DNA of 64,000 nucleotides from contig NZ_LWCC02000190.1 in the NCBI RefSeq assembly GCF_001642695.1, positions 1 through 64,000 on the forward strand, written 5' to 3'. A model generated the notes under the pieces. The model was not told where the DNA came from, did not search any database, and saw only the letters and a program-made list of their open reading frames with translations. Made by a program: the position numbers and the translations under genes. The stretch comes from Streptomyces chilikensis. Lineage in GTDB: Bacteria > Actinomycetota > Actinomycetes > Streptomycetales > Streptomycetaceae. Position 1 is the stretch's first letter; each line of letters opens with the position of its first letter. Shown here piece by piece: positions 8,378-17,089 of the stretch.

Positions 8378-9454
8378 GTGCCTGACCACGGGAGCGTCCG
8401 CCGGCTGCGGGCCCACGCCCAGGCCCTGGCCGGCGGAGCACGGGAGGACTCCGCCGAGGCGGTCGTCCGCCGGGTCTTCGCCATCCAGGCCCAGGACGCC
8501 ACGGCCGCCGGCCTGGGCATCCGGGTACGCGGCCGGGACATCACCGCCCAGGCCATCCGCACGGCCTACGAGAAGGAACGGAGCATCGTCCGCAACTGGT
8601 ACATGCGCGGCACCCTGCACACCATCCCCGGCGACGACGCGCGCTGGGTGTTGCCGTTGCTGTCCCCGCGCATCCTTGCCGCGACCAGCCGCCGCTACCA
8701 GCAACTGGGCCTGGGCGGTGACCTGCGCCGGCGCGCCGACCATCTCATCCGGCGTGCTCTTGCCGCGCACGGCCCGCTCACCCGGGCCGAGCTGACCGAA
8801 CGCCTCACCACCCTCGGTGTTCCGCCGGACGGGCAGGCGGCGTTCCACCTCATCCGCCACGCGGCACTCACCGGCGTCCTCTGCCATGGTCCGCAGCGCG
8901 CCGGTGAGGCCACGTACGTGCTGCTCGACGACTGGCTGCCCTCCACCAGGCGCTTCCGGTGGGAGGGCGACGATGCTCTCGCCGAGCTGGCCCGCCGGTA
9001 CCTGGCCGCGCACGCCCCCGCCGTCTCGGAGGACTTCGCCGCCTGGTCCGGACTGCCGGTCACCTGGGCCCGCAGGGCCTGGAAAACGCTGGCGGAATCC
9101 GACGTGATCACCGAGTACGGCGCATTGACCGTGCTCGCCGGGCAGGTGCAAGAACTCCCACCCCCGTCTGACACCCCGGACGTTCGCATGCTGCCCGCCT
9201 ACGACAACTACCTGACCGGCTACCGCACCCGCGAGGCGTCCGTCCCCGCTCTCCACCAGGCCCGCGTCCGGCCAGGAGGCGGCCTCGTCCGCCCCACCGT
9301 CATCGCCGACGGCCTGGCCATCGCCACCTGGACCCGTGGCCCCGGCTCGCGCTCCGTCCAGGTGGACGCGTTCGAGCCTGTCCCGCCTCAGCTCGAGCAG
9401 GGTGTCGAGAGGGAAAAGGAGGCCGTCGTCGGCTTCCTGCGGCCCACCCCATAG
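8378..9454 (+). CDS. AlkZ-like winged-helix DNA glycosylase (HTH_42)
   Basis: This 358-aa protein belongs to the HTH_42 superfamily of AlkZ/YcaQ. With the GTG start at 8378, preceded by GGAGG at 8364-8368, the segment FAIQAQDA puts Gln37 and Gln39 where AlkZ has its catalytic QxQ pair (YcaQ-type enzymes have QxD). Three tandem winged-helix units are expected, and the downstream blocks ERSIVRNWYMRGTLH and LPAYDNYLTGYR are family hallmarks. AlkZ enzymes excise bulky alkyl adducts, often as self-resistance to genotoxic products. It follows a hydrolase gene; no toxin biosynthesis genes are nearby. Confidence 0.85.
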   Translation: MPDHGSVRRLRAHAQALAGGAREDSAEAVVRRVFAIQAQDATAAGLGIRVRGRDITAQAIRTAYEKERSIVRNWYMRGTLHTIPGDDARWVLPLLSPRILAATSRRYQQLGLGGDLRRRADHLIRRALAAHGPLTRAELTERLTTLGVPPDGQAAFHLIRHAALTGVLCHGPQRAGEATYVLLDDWLPSTRRFRWEGDDALAELARRYLAAHAPAVSEDFAAWSGLPVTWARRAWKTLAESDVITEYGALTVLAGQVQELPPPSDTPDVRMLPAYDNYLTGYRTREASVPALHQARVRPGGGLVRPTVIADGLAIATWTRGPGSRSVQVDAFEPVPPQLEQGVEREKEAVVGFLRPTP

Positions 9455-9869
9455 CCGACCCGCATCCCGATCCGAAAAGTGCGGCCGCACATGGCCCAGT
9501 CGCTGCCTCGTCCGGACGGCGCGCGGTGGTGGCCACGGCCGTCCGGCAGGGCCCAGGGCGGCGGCCGTCTGAGGCGACGCGCCGGCGGAAGATCCAGTTT
9601 CTGTACTTCGTCGGCAAGACGGTGCCGCCGCCGACAGGCCCTGCACCACTCATCCTGGACCGTGTTTCGGCCCGGCGTCTGCGGTCTCTGGCCCAGGCGA
9701 TCGGCCGGGAGACGGGTCACGATCCCGACGGGTCGGTCGCCCGCTGGGTCTGCGGGACAGGAACTGGTCGTCCCACCGCTACGGGGTCTACCTCTCCTTC
9801 ATGCACGCAGCTGCCCGCCAGGCGCCGTCCACGGCCGCGGTGCCGTGCTGGCCCGCGTGCGGCAGGGCA

Positions 9870-10138
9870 TGGCGCTGTTCGCCCGGACCGTGCATCTCGG
9901 CACGAACACCGTCATCGAGGTCGACGGCGGCAGGGCCACGGCTCGTGGCGCCCAGCTGAGCACCCATGTCCTCGCGGACGGCTCGGACAGCGTCTTCGTC
10001 TCTGCGGGGCATACCGGCACCGAGCTGGTCAGGACGGCAGACGGCTGGCGGATCTCCGCCACCGCCCTGCGGATCGCGTCGACCCGGGGGACGCCACCGC
10101 ACCTGCCGGAGGAGTTCGCCCCGGCCGCCGGCATCTGA
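9870..10138 (+). pseudogene. SnoaL-like (NTF2-fold) protein, C-terminal remnant
   Basis: The frame ending in TGA at 10138 encodes about 88 residues that read as the second half of a SnoaL_4 / NTF2-like domain: HLGTNTVIEVDGGRATARG, then VFVSAGHTGTELVRTADGWR. The first half is missing. Upstream sequence (9455-9869) is in a different frame and looks scrambled, including a short segment resembling the repeat described at 30921. No start or ribosome site is evident, so this is treated as a remnant. Confidence 0.65.
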
Positions 10139-10216
10139 CGGGCGACCGGTCGGCCGGCCCCGGGGGATGTGGCAGGGGTCACGGGAACTTGCCGGACCGG
10201 CCGGAGAGGTAGAGGT

Positions 10217-11128
10217 GTGAGATGTGACGATCAGGAAGACCGGGAGCGCATGCGCACACGCATCAGGGCGGGCGACCGCCAGGCGTTCGGTGCGCTCTAC
10301 GAGGAGTACGCGCGGCCGGTCTACAACCATGCCTACCGGCTGACCAGCGACTGGTCGACGGCCGAGGAGGTCATGTCCGAGACCTTCCTCGCCGCCTGGC
10401 GCACCCGGCACGCCGTCGAACCGGAGGGCGAATCGCTGCTGCCGTGGCTGCTTGGCATCGCCACGAACAAGGCGCGCAATGCCAATCGGGGCACCGGGCG
10501 GCGCCGGGCCTTCCTGGCCCGCCGCCCCGCCCCGGACCCCGTCGCGGACATCGCGGACGCCACGGCCGGACACGTCGACGACACCCGGCGGCTCGCCGCG
10601 GTCCGGCAGGCGCTGGACGGACTGCGGCACCAGGACCGCGAGGTGCTGGCCCTCTGCGTCTGGTCCGGTCTCGACTACGCGGAGGCCGCCGAGGCACTGG
10701 GTGTCCCGGTGGGCACGGTGCGGTCGCGGCTGTCCCGCGCCCGCGAGCGGCTTCGGCGGCTCACGAACGAACGGCTGGGCAGCGCAGCGGGTGGGTTCGC
10801 GCCGGCCGTGCGCCCCGGAGAACCGGCGTGGCCCGCACGCCCCGGGGACGGCAGCGGGTCCACACGCCTCGGACCGGGCGCGTCCGTACAACCCCGGGAC
10901 GGCACGCCCGGCCGCCCGACGTGCCCCGAGGACGCCGCGCCCACGCGTCCCGAAGACACCAGGGCCCCACGCTCCGGAGAGGCCGGGCCCCCCTATCCCG
11001 CCGGGGAAGCCCGCACCGCGCGCCCGCGAGAAAGCGTCCGTCCCGGCAGGGAACCCCGTCCCCGCCGCGGAGAGGTAGAGGGCAGGGCCGCATTCGTGGT
11101 CCTGCCCATCCAGGAGGAAGCCCGATGA
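10217..11128 (+). CDS. ECF RNA polymerase sigma factor (copy 1)
   Basis: This is a 303-aa sigma-70 family ECF factor. Region 2 (residues ~15-80: FGALYEEYARPVYNHAYRLT and STAEEVMSETFLAAWRT) and region 4 (~125-180: HQDREVLALCVWSGLDYAEA and VPVGTVRSRLSRARERL) are complete. Past residue ~190 there is a Pro/Arg/Gly-rich tail of over 100 residues, unusual for ECF factors of about 190 aa and absent from the paralogue at 26633-27304. GTG 10217 is chosen because GGAGAGG lies 7 bases upstream. Its stop overlaps the next start by 4 bp, so it is co-translated with its CU044_5270 partner, a probable anti-sigma. Confidence 0.92.
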   Translation: MRCDDQEDRERMRTRIRAGDRQAFGALYEEYARPVYNHAYRLTSDWSTAEEVMSETFLAAWRTRHAVEPEGESLLPWLLGIATNKARNANRGTGRRRAFLARRPAPDPVADIADATAGHVDDTRRLAAVRQALDGLRHQDREVLALCVWSGLDYAEAAEALGVPVGTVRSRLSRARERLRRLTNERLGSAAGGFAPAVRPGEPAWPARPGDGSGSTRLGPGASVQPRDGTPGRPTCPEDAAPTRPEDTRAPRSGEAGPPYPAGEARTARPRESVRPGREPRPRRGEVEGRAAFVVLPIQEEAR

Positions 11129-12195
11129 ACGACCGTGCCTCCGGCCCCGACCGGGCCGAACGCGAGGAACTGGCCCGGCTGCTGCCGGTCCCGGCCGAAC
11201 GGGACCTGCCCCCGGGCCGCCATCTCCACCACAAGGAAAAGCTGATGCAGCTGATCGACCAGGACCACGACCGCGCCACCGCACGCCCCCGGCGCCGCCT
11301 CCCGCGGCCCGCCGTCCTGCTGCCCGCCGCCGGTCTGGCCCTGGGCGGGGTCCTGTTCACCAGCCTCGCCATGACCGGGCAGGACCACAACCCGGCGCCC
11401 TCCACCGCCCGCTCCTCGGCGACGGCCCCTCGCGGTGCGACCATGCTGCTGGACCGGATCGCCACGGTCGCCTCGAAGAGCGACGCGCCGAAGGTCACCG
11501 ACGGCCAGTTCGTGTACGTGAGGACGCTGCAGGCCGAGAACGAGGGCGTGTTCGGCGGTCCGGTGAAACTGGGCAAGCCCGGTGAGCGCGAGGTCTGGAT
11601 GACCCAGAAGTCCGGGCCGGTGGTCGACGAGGGCCTGATCCACCAGGACGGCACGTACTTCCCGATCACGGTCGGCGTCCCGGACGGCGAGGAGCCCGTC
11701 GGCTCACCGGCGGGCCTCAACCGCCCGACGTACTCCTGGCTGGCCTCCCTGCCCACCGACCCCGACGCCCTGCTCCGCCGGCTCGCCGCCGAGATCACCG
11801 CGGACCAGGACGCGCGCGACGTCCCGGCCGACGAGCGGAACCCGGACCAGGACGCCTTCGAGGCCATCGGCGGGCTGCTGCGGGAGACCCTGATGCCTCC
11901 GGAGACCGCAGCCGCCCTGTACAGGGCCGCGGCGAGGATCCCCGGCGTGAGCGTGGACTCCGACGCGGTGGACGCGGCCGGCCGGCAGGGCATCGGCGTG
12001 GCCCGCGACGACGAGCGCGCCGGCTGGCGCACCGCCTGGATCTTCGACGCGAAGACCCTGGAGTACCTGGGCGAGCGGACCTACCTCACCCGGGACACCT
12101 CCATGGGCAAGAAGGGCACCGTGACGAACGAGTCGGCGGTCCTGGAACGCGCGGTGGTCGACGCCCTCCGCGAGAAGCCGGGGACCACGGCCTGA
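11125..12195 (+). CDS. CU044_5270-family membrane protein, probable anti-sigma partner
   Basis: This is a 356-aa protein of the family always encoded beside ECF factors in Streptomyces. A cytoplasmic N-terminal segment (DLPPGRHLHHKEKLMQLID) probably binds the sigma factor. One membrane span follows (residues ~58-80, AVLLPAAGLALGGVLFTSLA), then a large extracytoplasmic domain with MLLDRIATVASK, GQFVYVRT, SWLASLPTDPDALL and WIFDAKTLEYLGERTYL. AGGAGG sits just before the ATG, which overlaps the sigma stop (ATGA). A paralogous pair lies at 25530-27304 on the other strand. Confidence 0.9.
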   Translation: MNDRASGPDRAEREELARLLPVPAERDLPPGRHLHHKEKLMQLIDQDHDRATARPRRRLPRPAVLLPAAGLALGGVLFTSLAMTGQDHNPAPSTARSSATAPRGATMLLDRIATVASKSDAPKVTDGQFVYVRTLQAENEGVFGGPVKLGKPGEREVWMTQKSGPVVDEGLIHQDGTYFPITVGVPDGEEPVGSPAGLNRPTYSWLASLPTDPDALLRRLAAEITADQDARDVPADERNPDQDAFEAIGGLLRETLMPPETAAALYRAAARIPGVSVDSDAVDAAGRQGIGVARDDERAGWRTAWIFDAKTLEYLGERTYLTRDTSMGKKGTVTNESAVLERAVVDALREKPGTTA

Positions 12196-12619
12196 CGCGA
12201 CGGCCCTGACCTGACCGCATGACAGATGCTGTGCCGGGAAGCGCCGAGGCGGCGCCCTGCCGTCCCGAAGGGGAACCGGGCGGGGCGCCCCTCGCCGTCC
12301 CGAGCGCGCTCGGCGGGCTGTGGGCGGTCCGGCACGGACGGAGCACCCGACGTCGCGCTCGCCGAGGCCGAGCACGCCGGGGCACCTGGGGCGCGGGACT
12401 CGTCCTCTGCAGTGGGGGCTGAGGCACGGCCGCGTGCGGGACACCCGTGCCGGGGCAGTCGATGCTCAGGTCGCACCATCCCGTCCCGTCGTCGTGGATG
12501 GGACGTGCTGCCGAGCTGTCCCGCCTGGTGCCACTACCTGCCAGCGCCTGATGCCGCTGAGCGCCAGTAGATCGATGCCATTCACGCCAGGCCGGGAGCG
12601 GATTCTCGAGCGTGGGTGA
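12196..12619. other. Intergenic stretch, no supported gene
   Basis: Short open frames on both strands show no family features or ribosome sites. The right side borders the IS630 remnant. Nothing else is seen. Confidence 0.4.
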
Positions 12620-13095
12620 CGTCGGAGTGGTGACACTCAGACACTGGCACTGGCACTTCACATGGGTGGCGTAGCTGTCCGGCACCAGGCGCACGTCCAG
12701 GTCCGCAGGGACCTCCTGGTCCAGCTTGATCAAGAACTTTACGGGTCGGTCGACAGCTTGAACGCCTCTGTGCGGTGCGGTTGCAGGCCGAAGGCCCGCC
12801 AGATCCGCGACACGGTCGACTGCGAAAGGCCCGTCTCCTGAGCCGTCGCCCGCGTGGACCAGTGCGTGGCATTCTTCGGCGTCGACTTCAGCGTCCGCTT
12901 CACCACCGCGGCGACCTGTTCGTCGGTGACCGTTCCGGGGCCGCCGGACCGCGGCATGTCACCCAGGCCGGCGATCCGGTGCCCGACGGACCTCGCCCGC
13001 CACCGGCCCACCGCATGCGGTGTCGAACCGAGGTGGGCGGCGACATCCTTGTTCGACGCACCAGCCGCGCAGGCCAGGACGATCCGACACCGCAA
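12620..13095 (-). pseudogene. IS630-family transposase, internally deleted remnant
   Basis: The first 118 residues form the IS630 helix-turn-helix pair: RIVLACAAGASNKDVAAHLG, then TVSRIWRAFGLQPHR and FKLSTDP. Immediately after, the frame jumps to EVPADLDVRLVPDSYATH, which corresponds to the region around a later catalytic Asp (usually LDNYATH). The intervening ~100 residues, with the first catalytic Asp, are missing, and the C terminus is lost. It is a dead deletion derivative that sits just upstream of, and divergent from, the ECF/ABC operon. Confidence 0.8.
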
Positions 13096-13418
13096 AGCCC
13101 ACGCCTGCGGCGTGGAGCGGTGGCGCTGCCGGAAGGGGAGCGTGCCGCCGATCGCGCCGCGGGCTCCTTCCCGGACTCGGTGCCCGGCGTAGCGCTCGTG
13201 GTCGGGGAGGCAGCTCGTTGCCGTCGGCCAGAGCCTTCTGCCCGCCGGGGTCAGGTTCTGGATCGGATGCCGTCCGGCCTTGTCGCTCGTCGGTCTCGGA
13301 TGGACGTAACGGCCGCCGGTCGAGCACGGACTGCTGCCTCGGGTCAGGCTTCCATGTCACTTCACATGTGGCGGGAGTCACAACGGATGTAAAACCCGCC
13401 GGCCGTGCGCGACGTCTT

Positions 13419-13985
13419 GTGGGTGTGAGATCAGGCAGGAAGGCGCTGGGCGAGCTGGATGAGGAAGGTCTCGTCCGGCTGGTGGCCAAGGGTGACCGTG
13501 TCGCGTTCGAGGAGCTGTACCGGCGTACGTCGCCGTGGATGGCGGTTCGGCTGCGGCGTCGGTGCGCGGACGAGCAGATTGTCGCCGAGGTGATGCAGGA
13601 AACGTATCTGGCGGTGTGGCGCGCGGCGGGCGCGTTCGCCGGGACGGCGGTCGGGGGGACGGCCGTGGGCTGGCTGTGGACGATCGCGGCGCGTCGGCTC
13701 GTCGATGCGTTCCGGCGCAGGGCCCACCACGCGGAGCCGCCACCTGCGGCGGCCTCGCGGTCCTTGGCGCCCGCTGCCGAGGAGGAGGTGCTCGCGGCGA
13801 GTGTCGGGGGTGACGTCGGGGACGCGCTGCGGCGCCTCGCGCCGGAGCTCAGACAGGTGCTGCAGGCCATGGTGCTCGACGGGCTGACCGTCCGGGAGAC
13901 CGCGGTCCTGCTCGGGGTGCCCGAGGGCACGGTCAAAACCCGGGCTCGCCGGGCCCGGATCGCGATGCGGAAGGCGCTGGCATGA
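13419..13985 (+). CDS. ECF RNA polymerase sigma factor of the ABC operon
   Basis: This 188-aa ECF sigma factor has region 2 (VAFEELYRRTSPWMAVRLRR and VAEVMQETYLAVWRA) and region 4 (RQVLQAMVLDGLTVRETAVL and VPEGTVKTRARRARIAMRKA). GTG 13419 or 13425 can serve as start; neither has a strong ribosome site, so the mRNA may have a short leader or none. Its stop overlaps the ATG of the zinc-motif anti-sigma by 4 bp. It is the first gene of a five-gene operon whose later genes encode an ABC transporter, so it probably controls its own operon. Confidence 0.9.
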   Translation: MGVRSGRKALGELDEEGLVRLVAKGDRVAFEELYRRTSPWMAVRLRRRCADEQIVAEVMQETYLAVWRAAGAFAGTAVGGTAVGWLWTIAARRLVDAFRRRAHHAEPPPAAASRSLAPAAEEEVLAASVGGDVGDALRRLAPELRQVLQAMVLDGLTVRETAVLLGVPEGTVKTRARRARIAMRKALA

Positions 13986-14818
13986 GCGTGGAACACGCGT
14001 CGATGCGGATCATCAACGAATATGCGCGCGGTGACACGGACATCGCCGTCGACGAGGTGTGGGCCCTGGAGGCCCATCTGGAGATGTGCCAGGTGTGCCG
14101 GGACCGGTTGTCGGCCGCCGTCGCGACGCGGGCGCCGGCCGTGGTGGCGCTGATAGACACGGTCTGGTCCGACCTCGGGCCCCAGTTGGCCGCCGCGACC
14201 ACGATGCGGCGGCGGAGCTGGTTGCCGCGACTGGCGAGGTGGCTGACACCCGCGATGGTGCCGTGGCTGGTCATGGTGGTGAGCGTGACACTGCTTGCGC
14301 TGCTGCTCGATCTGGCGGGCACCGGTGCCAGGTTCGGCTCCGGTGAGGTGTCCTTGATGCTGCTGCTCGCCCCGGTCCTGCCCGTGCTCGGCGTCGCGGC
14401 ATCCTGGTCGCGCGGTCTGGATCCGGCGTACGAGCTGACGGCCTCCGCGCCGAGGGCGGGGCTGTACCTGGTGCTGCGGCGCACTGTGTCCGTGCTCGCC
14501 GTCGTCGTTCCCGCGTTGTTCCTGGGCGGATACGTGGCGGGGGTTTCCGGGATGACGGCCGTGCAGTGGCTGCTGCCTTGTCTGGCCTTCACCTCGACGA
14601 CCTTGGCGCTGGGCGGTGTCATCGGCGTGACGCGCGCCGCTGTCGCGCTGGTCGCTGTGTGGGTGGCCGTCGTCGTGGCGCCGACGCTGGCCACCAGCCG
14701 TACGACCTTTGCTCTGCAGACGGGCGGTCTGCCCGTGTGGGCGCTGGTCCTCGCGCTCGGCACCGGTGTCGTGCTCGCCCGTAAGGGCGCGTACTCCGCG
14801 CTGGGAGCCCACCGTTGA
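13982..14818 (+). CDS. Zinc-motif (ZAS/zf-HC2) membrane anti-sigma factor
   Basis: This 278-aa protein has the ZAS motif H32-x3-C36-x2-C39 (AHLEMCQVC) in its N-terminal cytoplasmic part, the mark of zinc-binding anti-sigma factors. About six membrane spans follow, including PWLVMVVSVTLLALLLDL, LMLLLAPVLPVLGVAA, VLAVVVPALFLGGYVAG and AVALVAVWVAVVVAP. Many spans rather than one is unusual for this class and suggests that it senses a membrane or transporter state. It is coupled to the sigma gene by a 4-bp overlap, and the ABC ATPase starts 68 bp downstream. Confidence 0.88.
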   Translation: MSVEHASMRIINEYARGDTDIAVDEVWALEAHLEMCQVCRDRLSAAVATRAPAVVALIDTVWSDLGPQLAAATTMRRRSWLPRLARWLTPAMVPWLVMVVSVTLLALLLDLAGTGARFGSGEVSLMLLLAPVLPVLGVAASWSRGLDPAYELTASAPRAGLYLVLRRTVSVLAVVVPALFLGGYVAGVSGMTAVQWLLPCLAFTSTTLALGGVIGVTRAAVALVAVWVAVVVAPTLATSRTTFALQTGGLPVWALVLALGTGVVLARKGAYSALGAHR

Positions 14819-14885
14819 CGACCGGAGAGTCCGCCAGGACGGACACCTCGTCAACCACCGGAAACGACATCGGAGAGGATTCCCC

Positions 14886-15695
14886 ATGATTGCCGCAGTG
14901 AACGCGGCCGACCTCGTGCCGACGGCCTACGCCTGGCAGATCAAGGCCACAGGGCTCAAGGTGAGGGCCGGCAGGAAACGGATGGCCGTCGACGGCCTCG
15001 ACCTGTCACTGGGCACCGGCGTACACGGCCTGCTCGGCCCCAACGGGGCGGGCAAGACCACCCTCATCCGGGCGCTGGCCACCGTACTGCGCCCCGCCCG
15101 GGGCACCCTGGAGCTGCTCGGCGAGTCCGTGGGCGGCATGGGTGAGCACCGTGCGCTGCGCCGCCGGATCGGCTACCTGCCGCAGGAGTTCGGCTACTAC
15201 AAGCGGTTCACCGTGCGCGAGTTCGTCGAATACATGGCGTGGCTGAAGGAAGTGCCCAAGGCGGAGATCCCCGCAGCGGTGCAACGCGCCGTGGAGCGGG
15301 TGGGTCTGGCGGACCGTGCCGACGAGCGGATGAAGGCCCTGTCGGGCGGCATGGTGCGGCGCGTCGGCATCGCCCAGGCCATCGTGAACGACCCGTCGAT
15401 CCTGCTGCTGGACGAGCCGACGGTCGGTCTGGACCCGGCACAGCGGCTGCGTTTCCGCGAGCTGTTGCAGGAGCTGGGCACGGACACCTGCGTGCTCGTC
15501 TCCACCCACTTGGTGGAGGACGTGGCCGCCGCCTGCACCGACGTGGTGCTCTTCGCCGAGGGCCGACTGGTCTTCCAGGGCACCCCGGGCGAGCTGGCCG
15601 CTGCGGGTGGTCCCGAGCACGTGGGCGACAGCCCACTGGAGCGCGGCTACTCGGCCCTGCTCCAGGGCCCCGAGCGGGGAAGGGGCGCCTGGTGA
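14886..15695 (+). CDS. ABC transporter ATP-binding subunit
   Basis: This is a 269-aa single-domain ATPase with a Walker A (GPNGAGKTTL, residues ~53-62), Q-loop (YLPQEFGYY), signature (LSGGMVRRVGIAQA), Walker B (ILLLDEPTVGLDP) and switch His (VSTHLVEDV). It is of the drug or lipid export type (CcmA-like). GGAGAGG precedes the ATG. It pairs with the membrane proteins encoded at 15692 and 17086, the first of which starts inside its stop codon. The substrate cannot be told from the sequence. Confidence 0.93.
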   Translation: MIAAVNAADLVPTAYAWQIKATGLKVRAGRKRMAVDGLDLSLGTGVHGLLGPNGAGKTTLIRALATVLRPARGTLELLGESVGGMGEHRALRRRIGYLPQEFGYYKRFTVREFVEYMAWLKEVPKAEIPAAVQRAVERVGLADRADERMKALSGGMVRRVGIAQAIVNDPSILLLDEPTVGLDPAQRLRFRELLQELGTDTCVLVSTHLVEDVAAACTDVVLFAEGRLVFQGTPGELAAAGGPEHVGDSPLERGYSALLQGPERGRGAW

Positions 15696-17089
15696 ACGCA
15701 CGCGTCCTGCGCACCGAGCTGAAGCGCTCCGTCGCCCCCTGGGCCGGCGCCCTGGTCCTGACGAGTGCACTGGCGTTCCTGTACCTGGTGGACGGCGCAT
15801 GGTGGAAGGGCAGCACGGCGTGGACGGCCCAGTGGACGTCCCTGGCCCTGACCACCCGCGGCCTGCTGTTCTACCTGTGGCCGCTCGCCGTGGGGCTCGG
15901 CGCGCTGCAGGGTTTGCGCGACCACCGCTCGAAGATGTCCGAGCTGCTGACGAGCACACCGCGGCCCGCCTGGCACCGCGCGGCCACGGTGGCGGGCACG
16001 ACGGCGATCGCACTGGCGTCGGCCTTCGCGCTCCTCGTCCTCGTCGGCGCGGTCCAGGTGCTCGCCCATACCGAGTACGCACACCTCGGGTGGCTGCCGA
16101 TCGCGCTGGTGGGAGCCCTCTCTCTCGCCGCAGGGGCGACGCTGGGCATGGGGGCCGGTCGCGCCCTGCCATCCGCGCTCACCCCTCCCGCGCTGGCCAT
16201 GGGCGCCTTCGTCTTCTCGGCCCTGATGCACATGTCGTTGGGCCGGACGCAAACGTACACGGCGTCGGGCGTCCCGGTCACGGAACCCAACCGGGTCTCG
16301 CTGCTGTCCCCGGCGGTGCAGGAGGTGCGGGACGTACTGGTCACGCTCTCCGCGTCCGTGCACGTCGGGCAGACGATCTGGCTGCTGGGCCTGGCCGCGA
16401 CCGGTTTCGGGCTGCTGGCCGCCACCACCTCGCGCACCCGGCTGATCGCCCTGACACCACTGTTGGCAGGCGCGGTGATCGCTCTGCTCGTCCTCCCTTC
16501 CGACCCGCGCCGGATGTACGTCGTCGACGAGGCCGCCGCGGAGCCGGTGTGCGACGGCCCGGTGTGCGTGACGAAGACGCACCAGGGACGGCTCCCCGGA
16601 TTGGCGGGGCCCGGCAAGGAGGCGCTGCGCCTGCTGCACGAAGCCCTGGGCGACCGTGCACCGGTCTCCATCCGGGAGAACACCGCCGTACTGCCGGACG
16701 GCTCCACACCGCGGTGGTCCCAGGAGACCGTGCTCTTCGACTTCGACGAGGACATCATCGCCGCCGCGGAGGGCGAGGAGCTGACCTGGGCCCTGATCGC
16801 CAAGGGCATGGTGCCGGGGTGTGATCCCGTCGGCTGGAGCGGCTTCGGAGAGGACGACTTCGCGCGGACCGTCGCGGTGGGCTGGGTCCTCGGGGACCTC
16901 AAGTCGCTTCCCGGCGCAGGGCCGGCAAGCCTGCGCCGCGAGGCCGACGCCGAGGCCCGCCCGGTGTGGAGAGAGCTCGAGGCGCTTTCGCGGGACGAGC
17001 AGCGCGCGCGGATCAACGCGATGCGCGCCGCCGCGTTCTCCTGCGAGGGCGGCGCGTTCGACGCGCTGAAGGGCGGTGCGTCCCAGTGA
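15692..17089 (+). CDS. ABC-2 type permease with large extracytoplasmic domain
   Basis: This 465-aa protein has six or so membrane spans in residues ~15-270, including ALVLTSALAFLYLVDG, GLLFYLWPLAVGLGALQG, ALASAFALLVLVGAVQVL and LTPLLAGAVIALLVL. A soluble C-terminal half of about 190 residues follows the last span and contains paired Cys (EPVCDGPVCVTK). GTG 15692 overlaps the ATPase stop and its own stop overlaps the next GTG, so the subunits are co-translated. The exported C-terminal domain is not recognised and may bind substrate or a partner. Confidence 0.85.
   Translation: MNARVLRTELKRSVAPWAGALVLTSALAFLYLVDGAWWKGSTAWTAQWTSLALTTRGLLFYLWPLAVGLGALQGLRDHRSKMSELLTSTPRPAWHRAATVAGTTAIALASAFALLVLVGAVQVLAHTEYAHLGWLPIALVGALSLAAGATLGMGAGRALPSALTPPALAMGAFVFSALMHMSLGRTQTYTASGVPVTEPNRVSLLSPAVQEVRDVLVTLSASVHVGQTIWLLGLAATGFGLLAATTSRTRLIALTPLLAGAVIALLVLPSDPRRMYVVDEAAAEPVCDGPVCVTKTHQGRLPGLAGPGKEALRLLHEALGDRAPVSIRENTAVLPDGSTPRWSQETVLFDFDEDIIAAAEGEELTWALIAKGMVPGCDPVGWSGFGEDDFARTVAVGWVLGDLKSLPGAGPASLRREADAEARPVWRELEALSRDEQRARINAMRAAAFSCEGGAFDALKGGASQ

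Noticed and set aside
8243-9649. A 468-aa open frame on the minus strand
   Set aside because: It is the shadow of the AlkZ-like gene, which has catalytic motifs and a ribosome site on the plus strand.
12959-14887. A 642-aa open frame on the minus strand
   Set aside because: It is antisense to the ECF/anti-sigma genes, has no domain features and consists of Gln/His/Arg-rich low-complexity sequence, as expected opposite a high-GC gene.
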